Assembly: GCA_030528545.1 (NCBI GenBank)
Contig: JAUMYR010000071.1
Coordinates: forward strand, 6,388 to 13,297
Reading direction: 5' to 3'
Origin: Propionibacteriaceae bacterium
GTDB lineage: Bacteria > Actinomycetota > Actinomycetes > Propionibacteriales > Propionibacteriaceae
Length of the DNA stretch: 6,910 nucleotides
This document shows positions 1 to 6,299 of the stretch, in pieces; positions within the stretch are counted from its first letter, which is position 1, and each line of letters opens with the position of its first letter. The position numbers and the translations under genes are program-made. The notes beneath the pieces are model-generated. The model searched no databases, was not told the origin of the DNA, and worked only from the letters and a program-made list of their open reading frames with translations.

Positions 1-1
1 G

Positions 2-943
2 CTGGAGGCGGTGTTCGGCGCCGCCACTGACCTCTATGGCATCACCTTCTCCCCGCGCCCAGATCTTCGAGGCCACACCGGCGAGGCCGAGGTCTACGAG
101 GTACTCGACGCCGACGGGGAACCGCTGGGCGCCTTCATCGCCGACCTCTGGGCTCGTCCGTCCAAGAACGGCGGCGCCTGGATGAACTCGATCCTGGTGC
201 AATCGCAACGCTATGGCGAACTGCCGGTGGTGACCTGCAACTGCAACTATTCCCGGCAGCACCCCAGCCTGACCTGGGCGAATGTCATCACGCTGTTCCA
301 CGAGTTCGGGCATGCGCTGCACGGGCTCTTCTCCCGCGTGAAATATCCATCGCGCTCCGGGACAGCGGTGCCGAGGGATTTCGTGGAGTTCCCCAGCCAG
401 GTCAACGAGTACTGGGCCTGGCAGCCTGGGCGTCTGCTTCCGGCGGACACCCTGGAGAGGTTGCGCGCCGCCGCGGCTTTCGGCCAGGGCTTCGCTTCGG
501 CGGAGATGCTGATGGCCACGCTGCTCGACCAGTCCTGGCATCGGGCCAGCCTTGACGAACTGCCGACTCACCCGGACGAGGTGGAGGCTTTCGAACGCGC
601 CGCGCTGGAAGAATGGGGGGTCTATTCCGAACTCATCCCGCCGCGCTACCGCAGCCCCTACTTCAGCCATATCTGGGCTGGCGGATACGCGGCCGGTTAC
701 TACGGCTACCTCTGGAGCGAGGTGATGGACGCCGACGCCGTGGTCTGGTTCGAGGCCCACGGGGGAGGCAGCCGCGCCAATGGCGAGCATTTCCGGACCG
801 CTTTGCTGGCCCCGGGAGGCTCGGTCGATCCGGCCCGGACCTACCGGACCTTCCGGGGGCGTGACCCGCGTCCCGAGCCGCTGCTGGACCGGCTCGGTTT
901 CGGCTCGACACCTGGGACTGGGTCCGCGGCTTCACCATGCTGA
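2..943 (+). CDS. M3-family zinc metallopeptidase (oligopeptidase/Dcp type), C-terminal part
   Basis: This is the C-terminal part (about 314 codons) of a peptidase of family M3, the thimet oligopeptidase/oligopeptidase A/dipeptidyl carboxypeptidase group, cytosolic enzymes of usually 650-700 residues that cut short peptides. The reading frame is open to the left edge (codons at 2, 5 and 8 precede the GTG at 11), so the start lies outside the window and the GTG is not a likely start. The zinc motif HEFGH is at 299-313. The third ligand is probably the Glu at 386-388 in DFVEFPSQ, 29 residues after the first His, the spacing known for thimet oligopeptidase. The transition-state-binding His/Tyr segment of the family is present as HIWAGGY...YYGY (His 668-670, Tyr 686-688, 698-703, 707-709). 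The end, GRDP followed by EPLLDRLGF, is typical of the family, with a short extra tail. All catalytic residues visible are intact. Oligopeptidase A and Dcp cannot be told apart here. Confidence 0.93.
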   Translation: MEAVFGAATDLYGITFSPRPDLRGHTGEAEVYEVLDADGEPLGAFIADLWARPSKNGGAWMNSILVQSQRYGELPVVTCNCNYSRQHPSLTWANVITLFHEFGHALHGLFSRVKYPSRSGTAVPRDFVEFPSQVNEYWAWQPGRLLPADTLERLRAAAAFGQGFASAEMLMATLLDQSWHRASLDELPTHPDEVEAFERAALEEWGVYSELIPPRYRSPYFSHIWAGGYAAGYYGYLWSEVMDADAVVWFEAHGGGSRANGEHFRTALLAPGGSVDPARTYRTFRGRDPRPEPLLDRLGFGSTPGTGSAASPC

Positions 944-985
944 GCTAGGAGGGTCCCACCGGACTTACCCGACACCTGGCAGGAT

Positions 986-992
986 GGGGAGG
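986..992 (+). promoter_or_regulatory. Closely spaced Shine-Dalgarno-like sequence before the YibE/F gene
   Basis: GGGGAGG ends one base before the ATG at 994, closer than the usual 5-9 bases. A weaker AGGA at 981-984 has normal spacing (9 bases) and may be the element really used. The start is otherwise supported by the His-rich N-terminus, so the odd spacing affects translation strength more than the gene call. Confidence 0.4.
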
Positions 993-993
993 C

Positions 994-2268
994 ATGGGAC
1001 ACGGACACTCTCATGATCTGCCGGACGCCAGGCTCGCCCGGGCGCCACGGATCGTCCTCACAAGTGTGCTGGTGGTCGCGGCGGTCGCGACGCTGATCGG
1101 GCTGATCTGGCTATGGCCACACGAGAACCCGGCCAGCCTGAAGGATAACCCTTATGCGCTGCCCGCCAACGCCACCTATCACGATGCCCAGGTCGAAAGC
1201 GTCTCCCAAGAGTGCTCCCAGGACTATGGCAAGGGGGTGCAGAGCGCCTGCCGGACTCTCACGATCCGGCCCGACGGAGGGACCTTCGCCGGGCAGAGCG
1301 TGCCGCTGGAATTGCTGGGGCCCTCCGCAGTGTCCGGAATCGACGTGGGTGACTCGATCCGGGTCGTCGAACTGCGGGCTACCGCAGACACTCCTGCCTC
1401 GCTGGTCTTCGCTGGAGTCAACCGGCACGGGGTGCTTCTGGTACTGACCCTGATCTTCGTGCTCGCGGTCCTCGCCGTCGCCCGGTGGAAGGGCCTGTTC
1501 GCGATCATCGGTCTGATCTTCTCCGGTGCCGTGTTGCTCAAGTTCATGCTTCCGGCGCTGCTGCTCGGCAAGAACGGCATCGCGGTCGCACTGGTCGGCA
1601 GCACCGCGATCATGTTCGTCGTCTTATACGTCGCCCACGGCATTTCCTGGCGGACCAGCGCCGCCTTCGCCGGGACCCTCCTGGGCCTGCTGGTCACGGC
1701 CGTCCTCGGGATCGTCTCGGTTGACCTGGCCAGGCTCAGCGGGGCCGACGAGAACGGCATGTTCGTCTCCCAGATCGTCGATGGGCTGAACTTCCAGGAC
1801 CTGCTCTCCTGCGCTCTGGTGATCGCGGGCCTCGGCGTGCTCAACGACGTGACCATCACCCAGTCTTCGGCGGTGTGGGAGATCAGGGCGGCCGCCCCGA
1901 ACCTGAGCCGGATGAGGGTCTTCGCATCTGGCATGAGGATCGGGCGGGACCACATCGCGTCCACCATCTACACCATCGTGTTCGCCTACGCCGGGGCGGC
2001 TCTCACGCTGCTGATGCTGATCCAGTTCTATAACCGGCCACTGCTGGAACTCATCACCACCGAGCAGTTCGGTGCTGAGATCGTGCGGACCCTGGCCAGC
2101 GCGATCGGCCTGGTGCTGAGCGTGCCGATCACCACCGGCATCGCCGCGATGACGCTGGGCCCGGCCTCGCTGACCGTCGTCCACACCGGCCATGAGCATC
2201 ATCCAGACGATGCCGAAGACCATGGGGAACCCGAGCCCACGCTTGCCCGGCGGATGGCCGAAAGCTGA
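994..2268 (+). CDS. YibE/F family integral membrane protein
   Basis: A complete 424-residue polytopic membrane protein of the YibE/F family, whose biochemical function is not established. One membrane segment at about 20-41 is followed by an extracytoplasmic domain (42-143) with two cysteines, C74 and C86, that could pair. About seven more hydrophobic segments follow (near 146-163, 167-191, 195-214, 222-242, 268-288, 320-345, 364-388). The stretch GVLNDVTITQ (281-290), in an intramembrane region, matches the best-conserved part of the family as I remember it. Both ends are histidine-rich: MGHGHSH at the N-terminus and HTGHEHH (397-403) plus H410 at the C-terminus. With eight segments both would face the cytoplasm. 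The ATG at 994 is preferred because the GHGHSH start is typical of actinobacterial members. The purine-rich GGGGAGG at 986-992 sits unusually close to it (1 base). The gene starts 50 bases after the peptidase stop, so cotranscription is possible but unproven. Confidence 0.9.
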   Translation: MGHGHSHDLPDARLARAPRIVLTSVLVVAAVATLIGLIWLWPHENPASLKDNPYALPANATYHDAQVESVSQECSQDYGKGVQSACRTLTIRPDGGTFAGQSVPLELLGPSAVSGIDVGDSIRVVELRATADTPASLVFAGVNRHGVLLVLTLIFVLAVLAVARWKGLFAIIGLIFSGAVLLKFMLPALLLGKNGIAVALVGSTAIMFVVLYVAHGISWRTSAAFAGTLLGLLVTAVLGIVSVDLARLSGADENGMFVSQIVDGLNFQDLLSCALVIAGLGVLNDVTITQSSAVWEIRAAAPNLSRMRVFASGMRIGRDHIASTIYTIVFAYAGAALTLLMLIQFYNRPLLELITTEQFGAEIVRTLASAIGLVLSVPITTGIAAMTLGPASLTVVHTGHEHHPDDAEDHGEPEPTLARRMAES

Positions 2269-2294
2269 TCTGGCCCTCAAGGCGTGGGGGCGAT

Positions 2295-2324
2295 TTGAAG
2301 TGAACGGAAGCGTCGTGCCAGAAT
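2295..2324 (+). promoter_or_regulatory. Candidate sigma70-type promoter for the S10 operon
   Basis: TTGAAG (2295-2300) matches the -35 consensus TTGACA at four of six bases, and CAGAAT (2319-2324) matches the -10 consensus at four of six, with an 18-base spacer. This would place the transcription start near 2331. It is the best pair I found in the gap, but actinobacterial promoters are loosely conserved and the call is tentative. Confidence 0.33.
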
Positions 2325-2458
2325 AACCAGGTTGCTCCGAACCGGACACGGGTTGATCGCGCGTGCTCCTCTCGAGCGGCCGGGCAGTAGATGCTGCTTC
2401 CAGGATAAGAATGACGAACTGAACAGCGGGATTTCTGTGGCCTGGAAGCTCGACACGC

Positions 2459-2475
2459 CCGACCTCGGGGGTCGG
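2459..2475 (+). other. GC-rich stem-loop in the rpsJ leader
   Basis: CCGACC (2459-2464) is perfectly complementary to GGTCGG (2470-2475) across a 5-base loop, about 60 bases before the rpsJ start. No T-run follows, so it does not look like an intrinsic terminator. It could be a leader structure. A 6-bp stem can also occur by chance in DNA this GC-rich. Confidence 0.4.
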
Positions 2476-2536
2476 AGGGACGGTGGGTCTCATAACCCTG
2501 GGATCCAGATGCTAAGACGAGAAGAAGGAACCAACT

Positions 2537-2848
2537 GTGGCCGGACAGAAGATCCGCATCAGACTGCGGGCTTATGACCACGAGGTCATCGATTCGTCGG
2601 CGCGCAAGATCGTCGACACCGTGACTCGCACGGGTGCCAAGGTTGCCGGCCCGGTGCCGCTGCCGACCGAGAAGAACGTGTTCTGCGTGATCCGTTCGCC
2701 GCACAAGTACAAGGACAGCCGTGAGCACTTCGAGATGCGTACCCACAAGCGGCTGATCGACATCCTCGACCCTACCCCCAAGACGGTTGATTCGCTGATG
2801 CGCCTCGACCTCCCGGCGGGCGTCGACATCGAGATCAAGCTTCCGTGA
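2537..2848 (+). CDS. rpsJ: 30S ribosomal protein S10
   Basis: Complete 103-residue S10, the usual length, and the first gene of the operon. S10 sits in the head of the 30S subunit and also acts as NusE, pairing with NusB in transcription antitermination. The protein starts [18 protein letters not shown] after the initiator and carries the conserved extended loop [19 protein letters not shown] (54-72), then the [25 protein letters not shown] end. The start is GTG, supported by AGAAGGA ending 7-8 bases upstream and by alignment of the N-terminus with the family. The next gene begins 14 bases after its stop (if rplC starts at 2863). Nothing in the protein departs from the family. Confidence 0.97.
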   Translation: MAGQKIRIRLRAYDHEVIDSSARKIVDTVTRTGAKVAGPVPLPTEKNVFCVIRSPHKYKDSREHFEMRTHKRLIDILDPTPKTVDSLMRLDLPAGVDIEIKLP

Positions 2849-2862
2849 GGTAGATGCGAATC

Positions 2863-3525
2863 ATGAGCAAGGAACGAATTGTGAAGGGCATCCTGGGCAC
2901 CAAGCTCGGCATGACCCAGCTATGGGACGAGAACAACCGCATCGTCCCCGTGACCGTGATCCAGGCGGGTCCCTGCGTCGTGACGCAGGTTCGCACCCCC
3001 GAGGTCGACGGTTACTCCGCGGTCCAGCTGGGCTACGGGGCTATCAAGGCCAAGAAGGTCACCAAGCCCGCCGCTGGCCACTTCGAGAAGGCCGACGTCA
3101 CCCCGCGCAAACACCTGGTGGAACTGCGCACCGCTGACGCCTCTACCTACACCCTCGGTCAGGAACTGACCGCTGCCGACGTGTTCGAGGCCGCGCAGGT
3201 CGTCGATGTCACCGGCATCAGCAAGGGCAAGGGCACCGCCGGTGTCATGAAGAGGCACGGCTTCGGCGGCCTCAAGGCCAGCCACGGTGTGCACCGCAAG
3301 CACCGCGCTCCGGGTTCCATCGGTGGTTGCGCCACCCCAGGCCGGGTGTTCAAGGGCCTGCGCATGGCTGGTCGCATGGGCAACGAGAAGGTGACCGTGC
3401 AGAACCTGACCATTCACGCTGTGGACGCTGAGCGCGGCCTGCTGCTCGTCCGTGGCGCCGTCCCGGGCAACAAGGGCTCGCTCGTTGTCGTCCGCACCGC
3501 CGCCAAGAAAGGTGATGCCGCATGA
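2863..3525 (+). CDS. rplC: 50S ribosomal protein L3
   Basis: L3 (220 residues from this start) binds 23S rRNA early in 50S assembly and reaches toward the peptidyl transferase centre with a long loop. The family hallmarks are [10 protein letters not shown] near the N-terminus, the GTSKGKG-like stretch [18 protein letters not shown], and the loop [17 protein letters not shown] then [15 protein letters not shown]. Where gamma-proteobacterial L3 has SIGQNQTPG, with a methylated Gln, this protein has SIGGCATPG, as I recall for other actinobacteria. Three in-frame starts exist: ATG 2854, ATG 2863 and GTG 2881. I chose 2863 because [12 protein letters not shown] resembles the Propionibacteriaceae form I remember. 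The GAGG at 2847-2850 lies 12 bases before it (3 before 2854), and AAGGAA at 2869-2874 fits the GTG. The stop overlaps the rplD start by four bases (ATGA). Confidence 0.95.
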   Translation: MSKERIVKGILGTKLGMTQLWDENNRIVPVTVIQAGPCVVTQVRTPEVDGYSAVQLGYGAIKAKKVTKPAAGHFEKADVTPRKHLVELRTADASTYTLGQELTAADVFEAAQVVDVTGISKGKGTAGVMKRHGFGGLKASHGVHRKHRAPGSIGGCATPGRVFKGLRMAGRMGNEKVTVQNLTIHAVDAERGLLLVRGAVPGNKGSLVVVRTAAKKGDAA

Positions 3526-4421
3526 GCGCACTGACCGTTGATGTGTTCGATGCCAAGGGCAAGAAGGCCGGTAAGGCCGATCTGCCCGAGGCCCTGTTCA
3601 ACGTCCAGACCAACATCCCGCTGATTCACCAGGTCGTGGTGGCCCAGCTGGCCGCTGCCCGTCAGGGCACCCACTCCACCAAGACTCGCGGTGAAGTCTC
3701 CGGCGGTGGGGCCAAGCCGTGGCGCCAGAAGGGCACCGGACGCGCCCGCCAGGGTTCGCGGCGCGCCCCGCAGTGGGTTGGCGGTGGCACCGTCCACGGC
3801 CCGAAGCCGCGCAACTACGCCCAGCGCACCCCCAAGAAGATGATCGCCGCCGCCCTGCGCGGTGCGCTCAGCGACCGGGCCCGCGATGGCCAGGTCTACG
3901 TGCTGAGCGAGATCGTCTCGGGAGAGACCCCCTCGACCAAGGCCGCGATCGCCGCGCTGTCGTGCATCGGCGATCTCACCAAGGTGCTGGTGGTGCTCGA
4001 CCGGACCGAGGATCTGGCCTGGCTGAGCCTGCGTAACGTCGCCGCGGTGCACGCGCTGGCGGTTGACCAGCTCAACGCCTACGACGTGCTCGTCAACGAC
4101 AAGGTGGTCTTCACCGAGGCCGCGCTCGCGACCTTCGTGGCTGGCCCGGCTAAGGGCAAGTCCGTCGTCGCGGTCGCCACCGAGTCTGAGGCTGCCGCAG
4201 AGGAGACCAAGGTCGCCGACTATGGTGACGGCTCCTACCGGGGCGAGGACCCGCCCGCGGGCTTCGACATCAAGGGCAATGAGGACTCCATGAAGTTCCA
4301 CACCCCGGCCTCGCCGTGGTACGCCCGCACCGTTGCCGAAGTCTGGTTCAACTCGATTGAGGCGGCGGAGGCCGCTGGCTTCGTCAACGCCAAGCCCGAA
4401 ACCTCTGAGGAGAAGAAGTGA
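3522..4421 (+). CDS. rplD: 50S ribosomal protein L4 with extra C-terminal domain
   Basis: L4 binds 23S rRNA domain I, and its long loop forms part of the peptide exit tunnel constriction. Here residues 1-208 match ordinary L4. The tunnel loop is at about 54-98 with [15 protein letters not shown] (65-79); K70 corresponds to E. coli Lys63, a macrolide-resistance position. The globular part ends near TEAALATFV. The protein is 299 residues, against about 200 in E. coli. It continues through an Ala/Glu-rich linker (209-233) into a module with IKGN (250-253), FHTP (259-262) and AEVWF (272-276), then AAEAAGF (281-287) and a charged tail ending in EEKK. The reading frame is unbroken and the extension has the same high-GC codon use as the core, so frameshift is unlikely. 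AAAGG at 3508-3512 lies 9 bases before the ATG. It overlaps rplC and rplW by four bases each, suggesting translational coupling. Confidence 0.96.
   Translation: MSALTVDVFDAKGKKAGKADLPEALFNVQTNIPLIHQVVVAQLAAARQGTHSTKTRGEVSGGGAKPWRQKGTGRARQGSRRAPQWVGGGTVHGPKPRNYAQRTPKKMIAAALRGALSDRARDGQVYVLSEIVSGETPSTKAAIAALSCIGDLTKVLVVLDRTEDLAWLSLRNVAAVHALAVDQLNAYDVLVNDKVVFTEAALATFVAGPAKGKSVVAVATESEAAAEETKVADYGDGSYRGEDPPAGFDIKGNEDSMKFHTPASPWYARTVAEVWFNSIEAAEAAGFVNAKPETSEEKK
4221..4391 (+). other. Sunset-like domain at the C-terminus of L4
   Basis: Residues 234-290 of L4 form a compact aromatic-rich module absent from standard L4: [32 protein letters not shown], then an alanine-rich helix ending AAGF. From memory this pattern (IKGN, an HxP motif, Y..T, E.WF, A..AGF) is the 'sunset' domain, found as a C-terminal add-on on several actinobacterial proteins, including some ribosomal proteins and a channel accessory protein. 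Its function is unknown to me. The name is recalled and not verified by search. That the module is extra to L4 is seen directly. Confidence 0.72.
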
Positions 4422-4720
4422 GCCTCAAGATCAAGGACCACCGCGATGTGCTGCTGCGCCCCGTGGTGAGCGAGAAGAGCTACAACCTGCTCGACGAGAA
4501 CAAGTACACGTTCATCGTCGCGCCGGACGCCAATAAGACCGAGATCAAGATCGCGGTCGAGAAGATCTTCGGTGTGAAGGTCGTCTCGGTCAACACCTTG
4601 AACCGCCAGGGTAAGGCCCGCCGCACCCGCTTCGGTATCGGTCGCACCAAGAACACCAAGCGTGCCATCGTCACGGTGGCCGAGGGTGACCGCATCGACA
4701 TCTTCGGCGCGGGCGCCTGA
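4418..4720 (+). CDS. rplW: 50S ribosomal protein L23
   Basis: Complete 100-residue L23, matching the E. coli length. L23 lies at the exit of the peptide tunnel and is the docking site for trigger factor and the signal recognition particle. The glutamate used for docking in E. coli (Glu18) corresponds to E19 in the VSEK motif (17-20). Other matches are the [17 protein letters not shown] helix-strand and the basic loop [19 protein letters not shown], which inserts into 23S rRNA. The start is GTG, placed in a 4-base GTGA overlap with the rplD stop. GAGGAG at 4407-4412 gives a 5-base spacing, so both the start and coupling to rplD are well supported. It is followed by a 29-base gap, the largest inside the operon here. 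Confidence 0.97.
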   Translation: MSLKIKDHRDVLLRPVVSEKSYNLLDENKYTFIVAPDANKTEIKIAVEKIFGVKVVSVNTLNRQGKARRTRFGIGRTKNTKRAIVTVAEGDRIDIFGAGA

Positions 4721-4749
4721 GCCGACGAAGAGAAGGAACGAAGAACCTC

Positions 4750-5586
4750 ATGGGTATCCGTAAATTCAAGCCGACCACTCCGGGCCGCCGCGGCTCGAGT
4801 GTCGCCGACTTCGTCGAACTGACCCGCTCGACCCCCGAGAAGTCGCTGCTGGCGCCAAAGCCGAAGACCGGCGGCCGTAACAACTCCGGACGCATCACCA
4901 CCCGCCACATCGGCGGTGGTCACAAGCAGGCGTACCGGCTGATCGATTTCAGGCGCTACGACAAGGACGGGGTCCCGGCCAAGGTCGCTCACATCGAGTA
5001 CGACCCGAACCGCACCGCCCGCATCGCGTTGCTGCACTACGCCGACGGGGAGAAGCGCTACATCATCGCGCCGAACGGCCTGACCCAGGGCACGGTCGTC
5101 ACCGCGGGCGAGGGCGCCGACATCAAGCCCGGCAATAACCTGCCGCTGCGCAACATCCCGGTGGGCACCACGGTGCACGCGGTGGAGCTGCGTCCCGGCG
5201 GTGGGGCCAAGCTCGGACGCAGCGCCGGTGCGGCCATCCAGCTGGTGGCCCGCGAGGGCAAGACCGCGACCCTGCGCATGCCTTCCGGGGAAATGCGCAT
5301 GGTGGACGTCCGCTGCCGCGCGACCGTTGGCAGCGTCGGCAACGCCGAACAGTCCAACATCAACTGGGGCAAGGCCGGCCGGATGCGCTGGAAGGGCGTG
5401 CGCCCGACGGTTCGCGGCGTCGCGATGAACCCGATCGACCACCCGCACGGTGGTGGCGAAGGCAAGACCTCGGGTGGCCGTCACCCGGTGTCGCCGTGGG
5501 GTAAGCCTGAGGGCCGCACCCGTGACAAGAACAAGGCGTCGAGCCGGATGATCGTCCGCCGTCGCAAGGCCGGCAAGAAGCGCTGA
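4750..5586 (+). CDS. rplB: 50S ribosomal protein L2
   Basis: Complete 278-residue L2 (E. coli 273), a primary 23S rRNA binder needed for subunit association and peptidyl transferase activity. In order: the N-terminal [14 protein letters not shown], the strongly conserved [20 protein letters not shown] followed by YRLIDF, the OB-fold with [22 protein letters not shown], the SH3-like barrel with [14 protein letters not shown] and [14 protein letters not shown], and the C-terminal [14 protein letters not shown] loop (His codons at 5440 and 5446), which reaches toward the catalytic centre. A basic RRRKAGKKR tail ends it. The ATG at 4750 is preferred because [14 protein letters not shown] matches the family start. 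AAGGA at 4733-4737 is 12 bases upstream, slightly long. No anomalies. Confidence 0.98.
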   Translation: MGIRKFKPTTPGRRGSSVADFVELTRSTPEKSLLAPKPKTGGRNNSGRITTRHIGGGHKQAYRLIDFRRYDKDGVPAKVAHIEYDPNRTARIALLHYADGEKRYIIAPNGLTQGTVVTAGEGADIKPGNNLPLRNIPVGTTVHAVELRPGGGAKLGRSAGAAIQLVAREGKTATLRMPSGEMRMVDVRCRATVGSVGNAEQSNINWGKAGRMRWKGVRPTVRGVAMNPIDHPHGGGEGKTSGGRHPVSPWGKPEGRTRDKNKASSRMIVRRRKAGKKR

Positions 5587-5604
5587 TTGGGAGTCTGGTA
5601 AGAA

Positions 5605-5886
5605 ATGCCACGCAGTTTGAAGAAGGGCCCTTTCGTCGATGACCACCTGCAGAAGAAGGTGGACGCCCAGAACGAAAAGGGAACCAAGAACGTCATCAAG
5701 ACCTGGTCTCGCCGGTCGATGATTGTGCCGGACATGCTCGGTCACACCATCGCCGTGCACGACGGTCGCAAACACGTGCCGGTCTTCATCACCGAATCGA
5801 TGATCGGCCACAAGCTCGGCGAGTTCGCCCCGACACGTACCTTCAAAGGTCACGTGAAGGAAGACAAGAAATCGCGCCGGCGCTGA
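5605..5886 (+). CDS. rpsS: 30S ribosomal protein S19
   Basis: Complete 93-residue S19, the usual length. S19 sits in the 30S head with S13, near the A-site tRNA and bridge contacts to the 50S subunit. The start [11 protein letters not shown] after the initiator and the central [22 protein letters not shown] are diagnostic, followed by [27 protein letters not shown] and a basic tail ending KKSRRR. The ATG start fits the family exactly. GGGAG at 5589-5593 lies 11 bases upstream, in the 18-base gap after rplB. Confidence 0.98.
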   Translation: MPRSLKKGPFVDDHLQKKVDAQNEKGTKNVIKTWSRRSMIVPDMLGHTIAVHDGRKHVPVFITESMIGHKLGEFAPTRTFKGHVKEDKKSRRR

Positions 5887-5904
5887 GAATCGAGGAGAAG
5901 TTAG

Positions 5905-6297
5905 ATGAGCAACGCTGAAACTCGTCCCAGCCGCCGCGCCGCACTGCTCGGCGACCGGCCGGGCGCGTATGCGATCGCACGTCACGTCCGCATGAGCCCG
6001 ACCAAGGTCCGGCGGGTCATCAACCTGGTACGCGGTATGGACGTCAAGGAAGCCCTGACCACGCTCAAGTTCGCCCCGCAGGCCGCCTCCGAGCCGATCT
6101 ACAAGGTCGTGGCCTCGGCGATGGCCAACGCGGAATCGGCCGAGGGGCTGCGCGCGGATGAGCTGTACATCTCGCAGGCTTTCGTCGATGAGGGTGTGAC
6201 CTTGCGCCGCATCCGGCCCCGCGCCAAGGGCTCCGCTTCGCGGATCCTCAAGCGTGCGAGCCACATCACCGTCGTCGTCGAACCGAAGGGAGCCTGA
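5905..6297 (+). CDS. rplV: 50S ribosomal protein L22
   Basis: Complete 130-residue L22, slightly longer than E. coli (110) through a basic N-terminal extension (about residues 1-18, [12 protein letters not shown]). L22 contacts most 23S rRNA domains, and its long beta-hairpin lines the exit tunnel opposite L4, a place where macrolide-resistance changes occur. The family core is [20 protein letters not shown] (25-44), the NAE stretch [12 protein letters not shown], and the hairpin [18 protein letters not shown] then [12 protein letters not shown] (about 94-125). GAGGAG at 5892-5897, 7 bases before the ATG, gives strong start support. The stop is only 2 bases before the rpsC start. Unlike L4 here, it has no extra C-terminal domain. 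Confidence 0.98.
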   Translation: MSNAETRPSRRAALLGDRPGAYAIARHVRMSPTKVRRVINLVRGMDVKEALTTLKFAPQAASEPIYKVVASAMANAESAEGLRADELYISQAFVDEGVTLRRIRPRAKGSASRILKRASHITVVVEPKGA

Positions 6298-6299
6298 GC

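Larger units (their letters stand above)
2269..2536 (+). promoter_or_regulatory. Intergenic region / putative S10 operon promoter and leader
   Basis: This 268-base gap separates the YibE/F gene from rpsJ and holds no convincing gene. It contains a candidate promoter (2295-2324), a GC-rich hairpin (2459-2475), a weak stem (GCAG 2384-2387 with CTGC 2394-2397) and a strong Shine-Dalgarno AGAAGGA just before rpsJ. If transcription starts near 2331 the untranslated leader is about 200 bases, long enough for regulation. In gamma-proteobacteria the S10 operon leader is bound by L4 for autogenous control. Whether that applies here is not visible. No terminator with a T-run is seen after the YibE/F stop, so read-through from upstream remains possible. 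Confidence 0.5.

Noticed and set aside
944..993. A small inverted repeat (GTCC 953-956 with GGAC 961-964) after the peptidase gene as a terminator.
   Set aside because: The stem is only 4 bp and no T-run follows.
2269..2295. A possible terminator after the YibE/F gene (GCCC at 2273-2276 facing GGGC at 2288-2291).
   Set aside because: The stem is four base pairs with an 11-base loop and no T-run, so it is no better than chance in GC-rich DNA.
2353..2393. TTGATC at 2353-2358 with TAGATG at 2388-2393 as a second promoter.
   Set aside because: The spacer is 29 bases, far beyond the usual 16-19, and no better -10 lies at the right distance.
2332..2577. A short plus-strand open frame through the rpsJ leader, including an ATG at 2509, as a possible leader peptide.
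   Set aside because: It runs out of frame into rpsJ, has no Shine-Dalgarno at its possible starts, and its translation shows no regulatory-peptide character.
1224..4301. Other long minus-strand open frames (1224-1967, 1624-2493, 2129-2746, 2920-3531, 3414-4301).
   Set aside because: All are mainly opposite confident coding sequences, have no recognisable motif, and share the composition of shadow frames in GC-rich DNA.
4185..4421. The possibility that the L4 tail is a frameshift artefact or a separate gene fused by error.
   Set aside because: The frame is continuous with the core, codon use is the same, the tail holds a coherent motif pattern, and the stop falls exactly in the overlap with rplW, as expected for a genuine gene end.
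4480..6264. A 594-codon open frame on the minus strand opposite rplW, rplB, rpsS and rplV.
   Set aside because: It lies wholly opposite well-supported ribosomal genes, its translation is low-complexity and rich in Arg/Ala/His/Val with no recognisable domain, and such antisense open frames are expected from GC-rich third codon positions.
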